DNA of 64,000 nt, taken from Vespula vulgaris (taxonomy: Eukaryota; Arthropoda; Insecta; Hymenoptera; Vespidae). The stretch spans positions 4,537,501 through 4,601,500 of the forward strand of contig NC_066600.1 of assembly GCF_905475345.1 (NCBI RefSeq), written 5' to 3'. Positions 37,621 through 46,624 of this stretch are shown here, in pieces (the stretch's first letter is position 1; every line of letters begins with the position of its first letter). The notes beneath the pieces are model-generated. The model was not told the origin of the DNA. It searched no databases and was given only the letters and a program-made list of their open reading frames with translations. Position numbers and translations under genes: made by a program.

Positions 37621-38709
37621 AAAATTGAGGTGCAAGCGTGCAAATTGGACACGAGTTGGAAACAAGTGGTGTAGGTACTACTACTCTGAATTATTTAGTC
37701 TCAAAAAGGCTAATTTTGAGTCACGTACTATATAGCAACCACAAAAAACTATGTAGCCAAAACGGAAGAAGAAAGGAGTGAAGAGGATATGCAAAAAAAA
37801 AAGCTGAACAGGAGTGGAGTCTTCTGATAAAACAGAAGAGGAGATTCGTTTCTTAGACGTAGAACGATCTTATTCTTTTTCTTTCTCTTCTTTGTTCGTT
37901 CCTTTATTCGATTTTTAAACGGATAAATTACGAAGGAAGAATTTGAGATGATGCGAGCTAATTTATAAAAAATGAGATGAATTGTTCTTGTATTTCTTTG
38001 TTAAAAAGTATGTAATAATTTTATATATATATATATATAAATTGTATATATAATTAAAACGTGAAACTGTGTTAACATAGCTTCTACTTTATTTTCTAAA
38101 GGGTAAGAGAATATAAAAGAAACTTGGATGTGTGTGTGTTCGTAGCTGTTTGAATAAACATCTATTATGTGAATGAACAATGAATTCGAATTTAACTTTA
38201 AATTACGAACGATTTACCTTTATTCTGATAAATAATAATTTGTATAAATAAAATATGTAAATATTACAAAATATTACAAAATGTCGTATCTATAGACAAT
38301 AAATTTCTTTTTCCTTTCGACTTTATTACAAATGACCAATCGAAATTTTTTCAAGATTTACGATATTCGTTATAAATGAAATATTATGCGATAAAATAGT
38401 CTACGATAAATTTATTTTTCTTTCTTTTTTTCTTCTATTTTCTTTCGACTTTACTACAAACGATCAACTTTCGTCAAGATATATGATATTTGTTAGAAAT
38501 GAAATATTTCATAGCAAAAAGTCTTTAATAAATATCATTTTCGCGATTTACTAATGACAAATTTTTCTTTACTATTTTATGTTTTATACGTCATTAACTT
38601 TTGCCAAATATATTATATCGATATTTATTAGAAATAAAATGTATTATCTGTCAAACAAATATCTATATGAAGAACTTTCTTTTTTTGACTATACCATATC
38701 TACGTGCAT

Positions 38710-38710
<1 letters not shown>

Positions 38711-38769
<59 letters not shown>
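38711..38769. repeat. GT dinucleotide microsatellite
   Basis: About 29 perfect GT units (CA on the transcribed minus strand). CA-repeat RNA is the classic ligand of hnRNP L, and this run lies in an intron of the hnRNP L gene itself. Confidence 0.96.
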
Positions 38770-38771
<2 letters not shown>

Positions 38772-38815
38772 ATTCCACATACACCTACCTACCCCCACCC
38801 TCCACTTATATACGA

Positions 38816-38880
38816 AGAGAGAGAGAGAGAGAGAGAGAAGAGGATATATATAGGATATATATATGTACATATAAGATATA
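38816..38880. repeat. AG run followed by AT-rich repeat
   Basis: AGAGAGAG to about 38839, then ATATATAGGATATATATATG. Confidence 0.9.
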
Positions 38881-39034
38881 TGAGTCGGTATGATATTTGT
38901 TATAAGTGAAATATTATCTGCAACAATATAAATGACATTTTCTATCACTAAACCGTATATTACTAACTAACAATAAATCAAATGTGATTCAACTTAAACT
39001 TAGTAACCTCAAATTCATAAGATTGAGAAATAGA

Positions 39035-39051
39035 AAGTGACAGAGAGAGAC

Positions 39052-39082
<31 letters not shown>

Positions 39083-39083
39083 C

Positions 39084-39118
<35 letters not shown>

Positions 39119-39120
39119 AT
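39035..39120. repeat. AG microsatellite with regular CAGAGAGA interruptions
   Basis: Several GACAGAGAGA and GAAAGAGAGA units followed by a pure AG run. Confidence 0.92.
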
Positions 39121-39244
39121 ACGGTATTAATGTTCGCTCGTTTGAAAGCAGTGCCGATTTTCTTGGCATCGTTTTCACTCCTCATAACGCTCATAACTGT
39201 CGTGCGAATGAACATAAAGGAACGCTCGTAAGAAGAGTAAATCT

Positions 39245-39490
39245 ACTGTGGATCTTGACAAACACAAAGAAAGAGAACGAAAATGAGAAAGAGAGAGAGA
39301 GAGAAAGATGACGCGAATTCTCTGTTATATGTTAAATTTATATACTATCGTGGTTAGTCTTACCCGTACTCGTTAAGTGTCGTTTACATAGAATTTTTCA
39401 ACCAGTCAACCACCCACGAGTCACTATGTATATTCGCTACTACCGTTAGAGCCTTTACCATGTTTCCGTTCTATAAAATACGTTAGTATG
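39245..39490. other. Short unique intronic stretch
   Basis: Less AT-rich sequence between AG microsatellites. No exon borders or recognised protein. Confidence 0.35.
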
Positions 39491-39508
39491 AGGCCAACGT
39501 TCTAACAT

Positions 39509-39675
39509 TGATAGAGAGAGAAAGAGAAAGAGAGAGAGAGAGAGACAAAAAGAGAGACAGAGACAGATATAGAGAAAGAGAGAGAGAGGGAGAGAGAAAG
39601 AGAGAAGAATAAGAAAGAAAAAGAATGTGAGCAGCTTGAGTTTTAAAAAAAAAAGAAAAAAAGAGAGAGACGGGG

Positions 39676-39708
<33 letters not shown>

Positions 39709-39735
39709 GGATAAAAAAAGAGAAGGGAGGGAATG
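39509..39735. repeat. AG-rich microsatellite cluster
   Basis: Two AG runs (39511-39610 and 39663-39708) with GACAGAGACAG and GGGGGG interruptions. Confidence 0.9.
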
Positions 39736-39739
39736 GGAG

Positions 39740-40490
39740 GGAGATAACGAACGAACGAAAATGTCGATAACTCGTGTTTCTATCGAGCTTCGAAAACCAA
39801 TTCTATTCCGTTTGAATTTCCAATCAGATATCTATGTTCGTTAAATTATCGCAATTTAATATTTCAAATATTATTTTAGATTCGTATATTTTTAATATCA
39901 ATTGTTAATATTTATTTAATTGCTCGTTACTTTTTTTAATAATTTGTTCAAAATATTAATGGATACAAATTTTCTAATAAATTTAGATATAAATGTTAGA
40001 TCGATTAATCTATATATATTATATTATATTAATCTATATATATATTATATATATATATATATATATATTATAAATAAAAGATAGAAATATCAATTTATAT
40101 ATCGAAATTATATTATCAATGTAAATAAGATTATATTATAAATTTATATTTCGTTATATAAATATATACTAATCTCGTTAATAATAATTACATTTCTTTT
40201 TTTTCAATAGAAACAAAATAAAATCTCATGAGTAATTAATTTATAAAACAAAAAACCTAATAAAATAAATTATTCATAAAATAATTATAAATAAGATTAT
40301 ATTCGAATAAAGGTATATTCTTATAATTTTACACACACACACAGACAGACAGAGAGAGAGAGAGAGAGAGAGATTTCTACATAGATCGATAAACATCGTT
40401 AGTTTCTCGAAACAAATTAGTTCCACATGGCGTGTGAATCTCCGATAGACACGCAATTTAAATCCTTTCTCTTTCTCTTTCTTTTTCTAT
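39740..40490. other. AT-rich intronic stretch
   Basis: AT/ATTA palindromic tracts at about 40010-40070, and a compound CA/CAGA/AG run at 40332-40371. No exon seen. Confidence 0.45.
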
Positions 40491-40496
40491 TTATCT

Positions 40497-40499
40497 CTG

Positions 40500-40590
<91 letters not shown>

Positions 40591-40592
40591 CA
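40497..40592. repeat. CT and CTTT microsatellite
   Basis: About 34 CT units followed by five CTTT units. Confidence 0.96.
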
Positions 40593-41030
40593 AATGCATA
40601 AATCTTAATTAAGTACAACGTTTTATTGCATATCGATAGAAAGTACACGATAGAAAAGAACAAAGATCTCTATCGTAAAAAGATCGAAAGAACGATAAGT
40701 CGAGTTTGTAATTTGCGTATGTAAAACAACAAATGGCAAAAAACTCTATGCTTTTCCGGATAGAGAAAAAAAAAGAAAAGAAAAGAAAAGGAAAGAGAAA
40801 ACGAGGATTTGAAAAAAACTTGAAATTGTTCTTTTATCGTTAATAGTTAGATCACTCTTGCGAAAGACAGTATTACGAATATTAGGTTGTAAGCTTGGCT
40901 ATAATTATAGAGAGTAACTAGAAGAAGGTAACTCGATCGTCTACGATCAGGCAACATGGCTACCAAACCGGTTACGGAAATCGACTGAGAATCGATTCGA
41001 ACGGCCAACTCTGATATCCTTCTTGAGATC

Positions 41031-41073
41031 GAATGGAATCGAATCGAATCGAATCGAATCGAATCGAATCGAA
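41031..41073. repeat. GAATC pentanucleotide repeat
   Basis: About eight GAATC units, a rare period here. Each overlap creates TCGA and GATTC on the opposite strand. Confidence 0.94.
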
Positions 41074-41089
41074 CTATCAATCTTATAAA

Positions 41090-42330
41090 GTCCATGATAA
41101 GTAAAACCTACATTGAAGAATGCAAGAGAGACTTTAATCGGTCAATGTATCCTTCTTTCGAGATCGATGAACCATTGAAAATTGGATCGTTTAATAGATG
41201 TAACTTAGAGCAAAGTAAAATAAATTGTAGAAAATTAAAGATAGTTATAGAATCGTTAGAACGTATGTATGTCACGTGAATACAACTCGATGATTAATAA
41301 TGATTTATATAAAAGGTTCTATGCTAATGGTTTTTGAATTGAAATTGTAAGGAAGATTTCTTTAAAAGAAGATTTTTAAGAGATCTTTCTAGACAACGAA
41401 TGAAATTTTGAACAGAAACAATTTTTTTCTTGTTCCAAACAATGAAAGTTGCAATCATTCGAGATGGAATATAACAAATTGTAAAAAATTAAATCAGAGA
41501 TGTGTATAGATCGTTACGACGTAGAACGTGGTAATGATAATTAATAATGATTTAGATAAAATGCTAACAGTTTTCAAATGAAATTTTTAAGGAAGATTTC
41601 TTTGCAGGTGAATTTTGTAATTGAATGAGGACGATACAACAATTCTTTTTTAATTTTTAACGATAAAAGTTGTTCTGATTTCATTTTTTTGTATAAAAAT
41701 ATTCTTTTTTCTATAATATCTCTACCGATAATACTAAACTATTTGTTCATTGATGTATTATTTTTATTAAAATTTTTAAAAAGCGATAAGTATCATAAGT
41801 TTTAAATGTTGATAAAATAACATGAAAATTGTGGAAGATTCAAGGAATTTCTTTTATACAGAAAATAGCGATCATTTGAAAAGGAAAATGATAAATTATA
41901 AAAAAGTAGATTAAAGATTTCTATAGGTCGTTAGAACATTCTCCTAATTTGATAAAAGTTTAGAGAAAAAATTCTATCCTAATGGTTTTCAAATTATGAT
42001 TGTAAGAAATTTGCAGGTGGATTTTAAAGAGATCCTTTTTCACCACGAATGAGATTTTGAATAAAAACGTTATAATAATTGTTCCTTGTTCAAAACAATG
42101 AAGGTTGTTCTGATATTTTCTATCGAAATATTCTCTTTTTTATATAATATATCTACTGATAAACAAACTATTTGTTTATTAATATATTAAATGAAATTTT
42201 TTAAATGTAGTAGCACAAATTTCAAATGTTGATGAAATGACATGAAAATTATAAAAGATTTCTTACACGAAGAAATAATAATCGTCTGAAAAGAATTTTG
42301 TGTTTCCTTGTAAACAGCGATTCAATTTTG
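41090..42330. repeat. Tandem array of diverged 250-420-base units, block 1
   Basis: The block TAATGATTTATATAAAA..TTCTATGCTAATGGTTTTTGAATTGAAATTGTAAGGAAGATTTCTTT (41299) recurs near 41546 and 41948, preceded by CGTTAGAACGT / CGTTACGACGT / CGTTAGAACATT and followed by GAATTTTTAAGAGATC..AACGAATGA.ATTTTGA. CATGAAAATTGTGGAAGATTC (41821) recurs at 42241. The 61-codon frame at 41094-41279 lies in unit 1 and is not kept in the others. Confidence 0.8.
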
Positions 42331-42499
42331 AAATTACAACAGAACAATTGTTCCCTTATTTCAAACGCGAAACGAAAATAGTTTGGATATTTCATTTAAA
42401 TATCTTTCACTGTACACATTTCCACTTTTCTAGAAAATATATCCATTAACAATACTTAATCTATTTCTTTACCAATTAGATACTTCAAACTTTTACACA

Positions 42500-43200
42500 A
42501 CAATAAATGAAAAGATCAAATTTTTATGTTTCAAAGAATTATATAAGAACTGTAAATAACAATTTATCCCAAAGAATTTCGATACTTCCATTTTAAATAA
42601 TGATTGAATTACTGAACAACTATTGTTCCAGACAATCAAAATAATAAATGTGTTTCTTTTTAAACATACTTCTCTGTCTGTAATATATTGATTAGGAACG
42701 TAAAACCAGTTTACCAATATATTATCCCAAACTATTACAAAATTCGAATAAGATAAGTTGTATAAGTTCAAAAAAGTGATGTGAAAATAGTAGAGGATTC
42801 AAACAATTTTGTAAAGAAAAAAAATAACAATTGTTCGCAAAGAATTTCGATATTTCCATTTCGAACAATGGTCTATCGAACAAATGAGCAACCATTATCT
42901 TGTTCCCAAGCAACGAAAATAATTAATGTGTTTCCTTTTAAACGTACTTCTCTGTCTGTAATATATCGATTAGAATCGCTAAACTAGATTATTAACGTAA
43001 TATCTAAAACTATTACAAAATCCGAGTAAAAAAATCTTAGTTTTATATATTGAAAAAAAAAGTGACAAGTAAATAATAAAGAATCTAAACAATCTTTTAA
43101 ACAAAAAAAAAAAGGAATATCGCAAAAAAATTTCGATATTTCTAATTTAAACAATGATTGAACCATTTCTTCGTTCCAAAACAACAAATTTGTCCAAACT
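42500..43200. repeat. Tandem array of diverged ~270-285-base units, block 2
   Basis: AAAGAATTTCGATACTTCCATTTTAAA (42572), AAAGAATTTCGATATTTCCATTTCGAA (42839) and AAAAAATTTCGATATTTCTAATTTAAA (43125). The first two continue through AACAATGATTGA..GAACAA, AATGTGTTTC.TTTTAAAC.TACTTCTCTGTCTGTAATATAT.GATTAG, and GTGATGTGAAAATAGTAGAGGATTC-like text. It may be the continuation of block 1, since both carry a GTGAAAAT..AGA.GATTC motif. Confidence 0.85.
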
Positions 43201-43329
43201 AATTTATTCAAATATCTTATTTCTCTATAACACACGTCTATTACAAGAATCCAAACAATATCTACATACATACATACATACATAGATATATACAAATATA
43301 TATTTACCGATATATTACCTCGAACTGCT

Positions 43330-43500
43330 AAAAAGAGAAAGAGAAAGAAAAAAAAGGAGAGAGAGAGAGAAGAAAGAAGAAAATCCATCCGAAATTTTAC
43401 ATACTCTGAATATGAAAAGAAAAGCAAAGAGAAAAAGAGAAAAAGAAAAAAGAAAAGACCAGAAAAGAAAGATAACAAAAAAAAAACAATAAATACAAGC
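43330..43500. repeat. AAAG-rich purine tract
   Basis: AGAAAGAGAAAGAAAAAAAAGG and AGAGAAAAAGAGAAAAAG strings over about 160 bases. Confidence 0.8.
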
Positions 43501-43792
43501 TATAACAAATTGTCCGATAGAAAAAGGGAAAAGTCCGGAATAGATCGGTTGTGATCAATGTTGATCATTCACGATGAGAAAGCCCTATGAAGGAAGTTAC
43601 GAATCGACCATCTTAAGGGGGGAAAGAGTGAAGAAGCGAAGAGAGCCTATTCGAAAATAGACGAGAACGAAATGAGCCACGGGAGACAACAAATCGGCGC
43701 GCTCAGCCCCATCTCCGATATGGATTACCCATCTTCGATTTCGCGATGAGGAAAATGAACGTCCAAGAGAGACAGAGACAGAGATAGAGATG

Positions 43793-43845
<53 letters not shown>

Positions 43846-43959
43846 AGAGACAAACTACCGAGGTGAGACGACGTAGTTTCCGGCCTGCGGGCGTTACAAC
43901 TTAATCACCTGAGAAAATTGAAATCACGAAAACGCGGCTGCCGCGGCATAGTCGCCTTA

Positions 43960-43991
43960 GGGGGGTGGGGGTGGGAGGTGGGTGGGATGGG
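43960..43991 (+). other. Potential G-quadruplex
   Basis: GGGGGGTGGGGGTGGGAGG followed by TGGGTGGGATGGG: at least six runs of three or more Gs with loops of one to four bases, well within the usual G4 rule. It is on the strand not copied into smooth pre-mRNA, so any quadruplex would be in the DNA, or in RNA from the plus strand. Confidence 0.75.
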
Positions 43992-44252
43992 AGGACTAGG
44001 GATGAGTGGGGAAAGGAAGGGAGGGGAAGAGGGGACCGAAAATAGAAGTCCGCCAGGCAAAAGCCACGCCCTAAAGCTCAAAATGGGATTGGGTATGCTT
44101 TACTAGTTGGTCCCACCTCTAACGTTGACACTGCCAATGAAGAGAGCCATGCCAAAATGTGTTTTTCCTAGCATAACGTCTAACCGTGGAACTTCGAGAA
44201 GTTCGGCGCGTTTCGCATAAGCGCCGACCGGAAAGACGACGCTAGTAGCTAT

Positions 44253-44330
44253 TGCTGCTGCTGCTGCTGCTGCTGCTAGCTGCTACTACTATTACTACTA
44301 TTATTATTACTAGTATTACTAGTACTACTG
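44253..44330. repeat. TGC microsatellite followed by ACT / ATT trinucleotides
   Basis: Eight TGC units, then TACTACTATTACTACTATTATT-type sequence. On the minus strand this is a CAG/GCA run. Confidence 0.92.
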
Positions 44331-44454
44331 TTACTCCTTCTCTTTCGGTATATTTATTACAACGTGGCCAGTTTCGAGACTTGGCAAGTTAATTGGGCTT
44401 CCTACAACACGATTCTCTACTCAGTAAACTATCTAAATGTCTTAAGGTTTATCG

Positions 44455-45715
44455 TATTGTAAATAATTAGGCTTCGATGTTACGGTTCGTTGTTTATATG
44501 AATATTTCTGTTAAAGTAGATCTATCCAAGTGATTCTTTGATCATTCTTCTTTTATTTCTTTCTTTTTTCTGTTTTAAATATCTGTAGATTTTTTAATAT
44601 CTCTTAATAAACGTGATGTATTACTTGTTATATTTTTAATTGATTGTTAATTCATGTATACGTAATGAAGTGTTAACTATTGATAAAGAACAGTTATATC
44701 ACAGTTTAACATACCAATATAATTATCTCTAATATGCTTTGTTATTGAAATATATTACCATATATATCGTTTTGCAAATAATTAAGCTTCGATTTTACGG
44801 TTGGTTATTTATGCGAATATTTATGTTAGAGTTGATCTCTTCAAGTGATGTTTTGATTATTCTTTTATTTGTTCTTTTTTTTTCAAATATCTGTACGTTT
44901 CCATAAATGCCGTGTTTCACGTTATAAACTCGTGTAACTGTTTCAGTTTTAATTAATTGTTAATTCATATATACGAACAAAGTGTTAACGTTTGATGAAT
45001 ATAAGTTACACTAAAATTTAACATACCAGTATACTCAATATAATTCAATCTAATATGCTTTCTTATTGGAATATATTACTATATATACCGTTTTGTAAAT
45101 AATTAAATTTCGATTTTACGGTTGGTTATTTATACGAATATTTATGTTAGAGTAAACTTATAGAAGTAGTGTATCTTTTTTTTTCTTTTTTTATAATATC
45201 TGTAAATCTCCATAAACACCGTGTACTAGTTTAACCTTATAAGCCTATATATCTATTATATTTTAATTTAATTGTTAATTCATATATACGTAACGAAGTG
45301 TTAATGTTTGATAAGTAAAAGTGTACGTTATAATTTAACATATCAGTATAAACAATGTAATTGCAATTAATATGCTTTTATCACCAGAATATATTTACAC
45401 CGTTTTGCAAATAATTAAGCTTCGATATTATGATTGACTATTTAAATGAATATTTATGTTAAAGTAGATTTATAGAAGTGAATCATTATTATTATTTCCT
45501 TTTTAATATCTCTAAGTTTTTATAAACGTCGTGTGTTATTTCAGTCATAAACTCGTATATCTGTTTATGTTATATTTTGAATTAGTTGTTAATTCATATA
45601 TACATAATGAAGCGTTGACGTTTGATAAGTATAAGTTATACGCTATAATTTAATATATCAGTATAAACGATATAATTGTAACTAATATGCTTTATTATTG
45701 TGTACACTTTTACTA
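44455..45715. repeat. Tandem array of four ~315-base units
   Basis: GTAAATAATTAGGCTTCGATG (44459), then TGCAAATAATTAAGCTTCGAT (44773), TGTAAATAATTAAATTTCGAT (45094) and TGCAAATAATTAAGCTTCGAT (45406), each followed by TTACGGTTGGTTATTTAT.CGAATATTTATGTTA.AGT, a T-rich stretch, TATCTGTA..TTTCCATAAA, TTGTTAATTCATATATACGTAA.GAAGTGTTAACGTTTGATAA, and AATATGCTTT.TTATTG.AATATATT. Periods are 314, 321 and 312 bases. This is the most regular array in the window and ends about 460 bases from the RRM2 exon. Confidence 0.93.
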
Positions 45716-46176
45716 ATTAATACTATTATAAATTATACTATAGTGAATTTAAGTAATATAGTAATACAGTCCTATATAGTATAGAATATATTATAAAGTT
45801 ATATACCATAGTATAAACTATATTACACTGTATATAACATACTATTTGCTATAATTGCTATATTATATAATATATTTGAGTATACTGGATTAGGTGTAAA
45901 TATTTATAAATAAATAAAACCAATAATTTCCACATTAAACAATTTTGTTATTAAAAAAACATGGAAACAAAAACGATACCTTATACAATCCTAACATTTA
46001 ACTTCATTATTTTCTTCTAAACGATATTTTAAAATAAATAAATAAATGAAAAAAAAGGAAAATGAGAGAACAAAAAATTACGTTTTAAAAGTAAATCGAA
46101 CGGAACCATTCGATGTACGTAATACCATTAAAATTTATTTTATTTGTATTAAAGATTTTTCATATAAAAAACTTAC

Positions 46177-46273
46177 CTTAGCAAAATCAATTTTTAAAGT
46201 GCAACAGCCAGAATATATGTCCGCCCCGTGAAGCGTTTCTTTTGCTCTTGTGGCTGATTCTACCGAGTCGAAC
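46177..46273 (-). CDS. sm: smooth / hnRNP L internal coding exon (RRM2, second half)
   Basis: Minus-strand exon of 97 bases: one base completing a split codon, then 32 codons. It reads FDSVESATRAKETLH followed by GADIYSGCCTLKIDFAK. The second half of hnRNP L RRM2 is nearly the same (xFDSVxSAxRAKxxLNGADIYSGCCTLKIEYAK), covering helix 2 and strand 4. Joining GA from the previous exon to G here gives GAG, so the protein reads AMVEFDSVESA, exactly the family pattern. It ends AAG followed by a consensus GTAAGT donor (46176-46171), phase 0. A start at the nearer TTAG acceptor (46292-46289) would add 15 bases in frame, but that AG lies only about five bases from the branch motif. High confidence in identity and borders. 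Confidence 0.95.
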
Positions 46274-46292
46274 GTGATTACGAACGAGCTAA

Positions 46293-46300
46293 GTTAAGGA

Positions 46301-46301
<1 letters not shown>
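46293..46301 (-). promoter_or_regulatory. U12 branch-point motif
   Basis: TTCCTTAAC on the minus strand, identical to the consensus that pairs with U12 snRNA. It sits about 20 bases before the AC end of the intron, inside or near the usual distance range for minor introns. A TTAG follows at 46292-46289, too close to be a likely acceptor. Confidence 0.88.
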
Positions 46302-46333
<32 letters not shown>

Positions 46334-46336
46334 CGT
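46302..46336. repeat. AT / GT microsatellite inside the U12 intron
   Basis: TATATATATA followed by about nine GT units directly before (in transcription order) the U12 branch motif. On the pre-mRNA it reads as a CA run, a possible hnRNP L binding site. Confidence 0.85.
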
Positions 46337-46528
46337 ACGTACATATATCTGAGAGATCTATAAATGATTGAATAAAAAAAACTGACTTTTTAAGATAGAA
46401 AGATAATGAATATTAAAATGAACATTGAGATATTTATGAAACGCGTAATGTTTTGATTAGAAAAATTATCAACGGTTAAACCTGTTTATTTTACGAGACG
46501 GAAACGTTATTAAAAAGAAAACGCATTA

Positions 46529-46538
46529 GAAAGGATAT
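46529..46538 (-). promoter_or_regulatory. U12-type 5' splice site (AT-AC class)
   Basis: ATATCCTTTC on the minus strand directly after GTGGA. It matches the near-invariant ATATCCTT recognised by U11 and U6atac snRNAs. It leaves the codon split as GA/G, which the next exon completes. Confidence 0.9.
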
Positions 46539-46624
46539 TCCACCATGGCTTGAACGCCGTTCTTCTTGAAGATAACGATACGTTGAACTTGCCCGCTGGG
46601 CGCACTGATGGCGTGTAGAACTTC
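46539..46624 (-). CDS. sm: smooth / hnRNP L internal coding exon (RRM2, first visible part)
   Basis: Minus-strand exon of 86 bases: 28 whole codons plus two bases (GA). It reads EVLHAISAPSGQ followed by VQRIVIFKKNGVQAMV. This matches the second RNA recognition motif of hnRNP L and Drosophila Smooth, whose helix 1, strand 2 and RNP1 strand read much like VLxTIxNPxGxVQRIVIFxxNGVQAMVEF. The acceptor is a pyrimidine-rich run ending CCGTTACAG, just before GAA at 46624. Without splicing the frame stops four codons past the boundary (TAA at 46528-46526), so the exon must end near 46539. No GT there keeps the frame; the ATATCCTT directly after GTGGA does, as a U12-type donor. hnRNP L proteins bind CA-rich RNA in the nucleus and control splicing and mRNA stability; this part contributes the RNA-binding sheet. 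The exon with the RNP2 strand lies further upstream (higher coordinates) and was not found. Confidence 0.95.

Larger units (their letters stand above)
38230..38955. repeat. Tandem array of about four to five ~125-135-base units
   Basis: GATATTCGTTATAAATGAAATATTATG (38362) recurs as GATATTTGTTAGAAATGAAATATTTCAT (38485), GATATTTATTAGAAATAAAATGTATTAT (38620) and GATATTTGTTATAAGTGAAATATTATCT (38892), each followed by a TTT.TTTTT..ACTTTA.TA.TAAC..A block. The last interval is doubled because GT and AG microsatellites have grown inside. Confidence 0.88.
43540..44410. other. GC-rich, CG-containing island in the large smooth intron
   Basis: The most GC-rich 870 bases of the window. It includes GGCGCGCTCAGCCCC near 43695, CTGCCGCGGCATAGTCGCC near 43937, a G-run cluster (43960-43991), a dense CG patch at 44190-44245, then a TGC microsatellite. 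An AG microsatellite splits it at 43798-43850. It lies about 1.8 kb downstream of the RRM2 exon in gene direction. It could be an internal promoter or enhancer; no exon is recognised. Confidence 0.5.
32264..46176 (-). other. sm: Large intron of smooth between the RRM2 exon and the linker exon
   Basis: About 13.9 kb between a GTAAGT donor and a T-rich CAG acceptor, both phase 0. I found no certain exon inside. It holds several tandem-duplication blocks (36.4, 38.3-38.95, 41.3-43.2 and 44.45-45.7 kb), many AG/CT, GT and AT microsatellites, and one unusually GC-rich stretch at about 43.55-44.4 kb. It is ordinary two-snRNA GT-AG in form, unlike the neighbouring 265-base intron. Confidence 0.85.
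46274..46538 (-). other. sm: U12-type AT-AC intron of smooth / hnRNP L
   Basis: Intron of 265 bases. Read on the minus strand it starts ATATCCTTTC (46538-46529), the consensus 5' site of AT-AC introns removed by the minor spliceosome. Near its end it has TTCCTTAAC (46301-46293), a perfect match to the U12 branch motif, and it ends in CAC at 46274, about 20 bases past the branch adenosine. These borders are the only ones I found that restore the conserved reading AMVEFDSV. There is no pyrimidine tract before the 3' end, as expected for this class. Retaining the intron gives a stop four codons into it. The part between branch and donor carries a short AT/GT microsatellite. Confidence 0.9.

Noticed and set aside
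41094..41279. 61-codon plus-strand frame starting MISKTYIEECKRDFN
   Set aside because: It lies in a decayed tandem unit, and the frame is not kept in neighbouring units.
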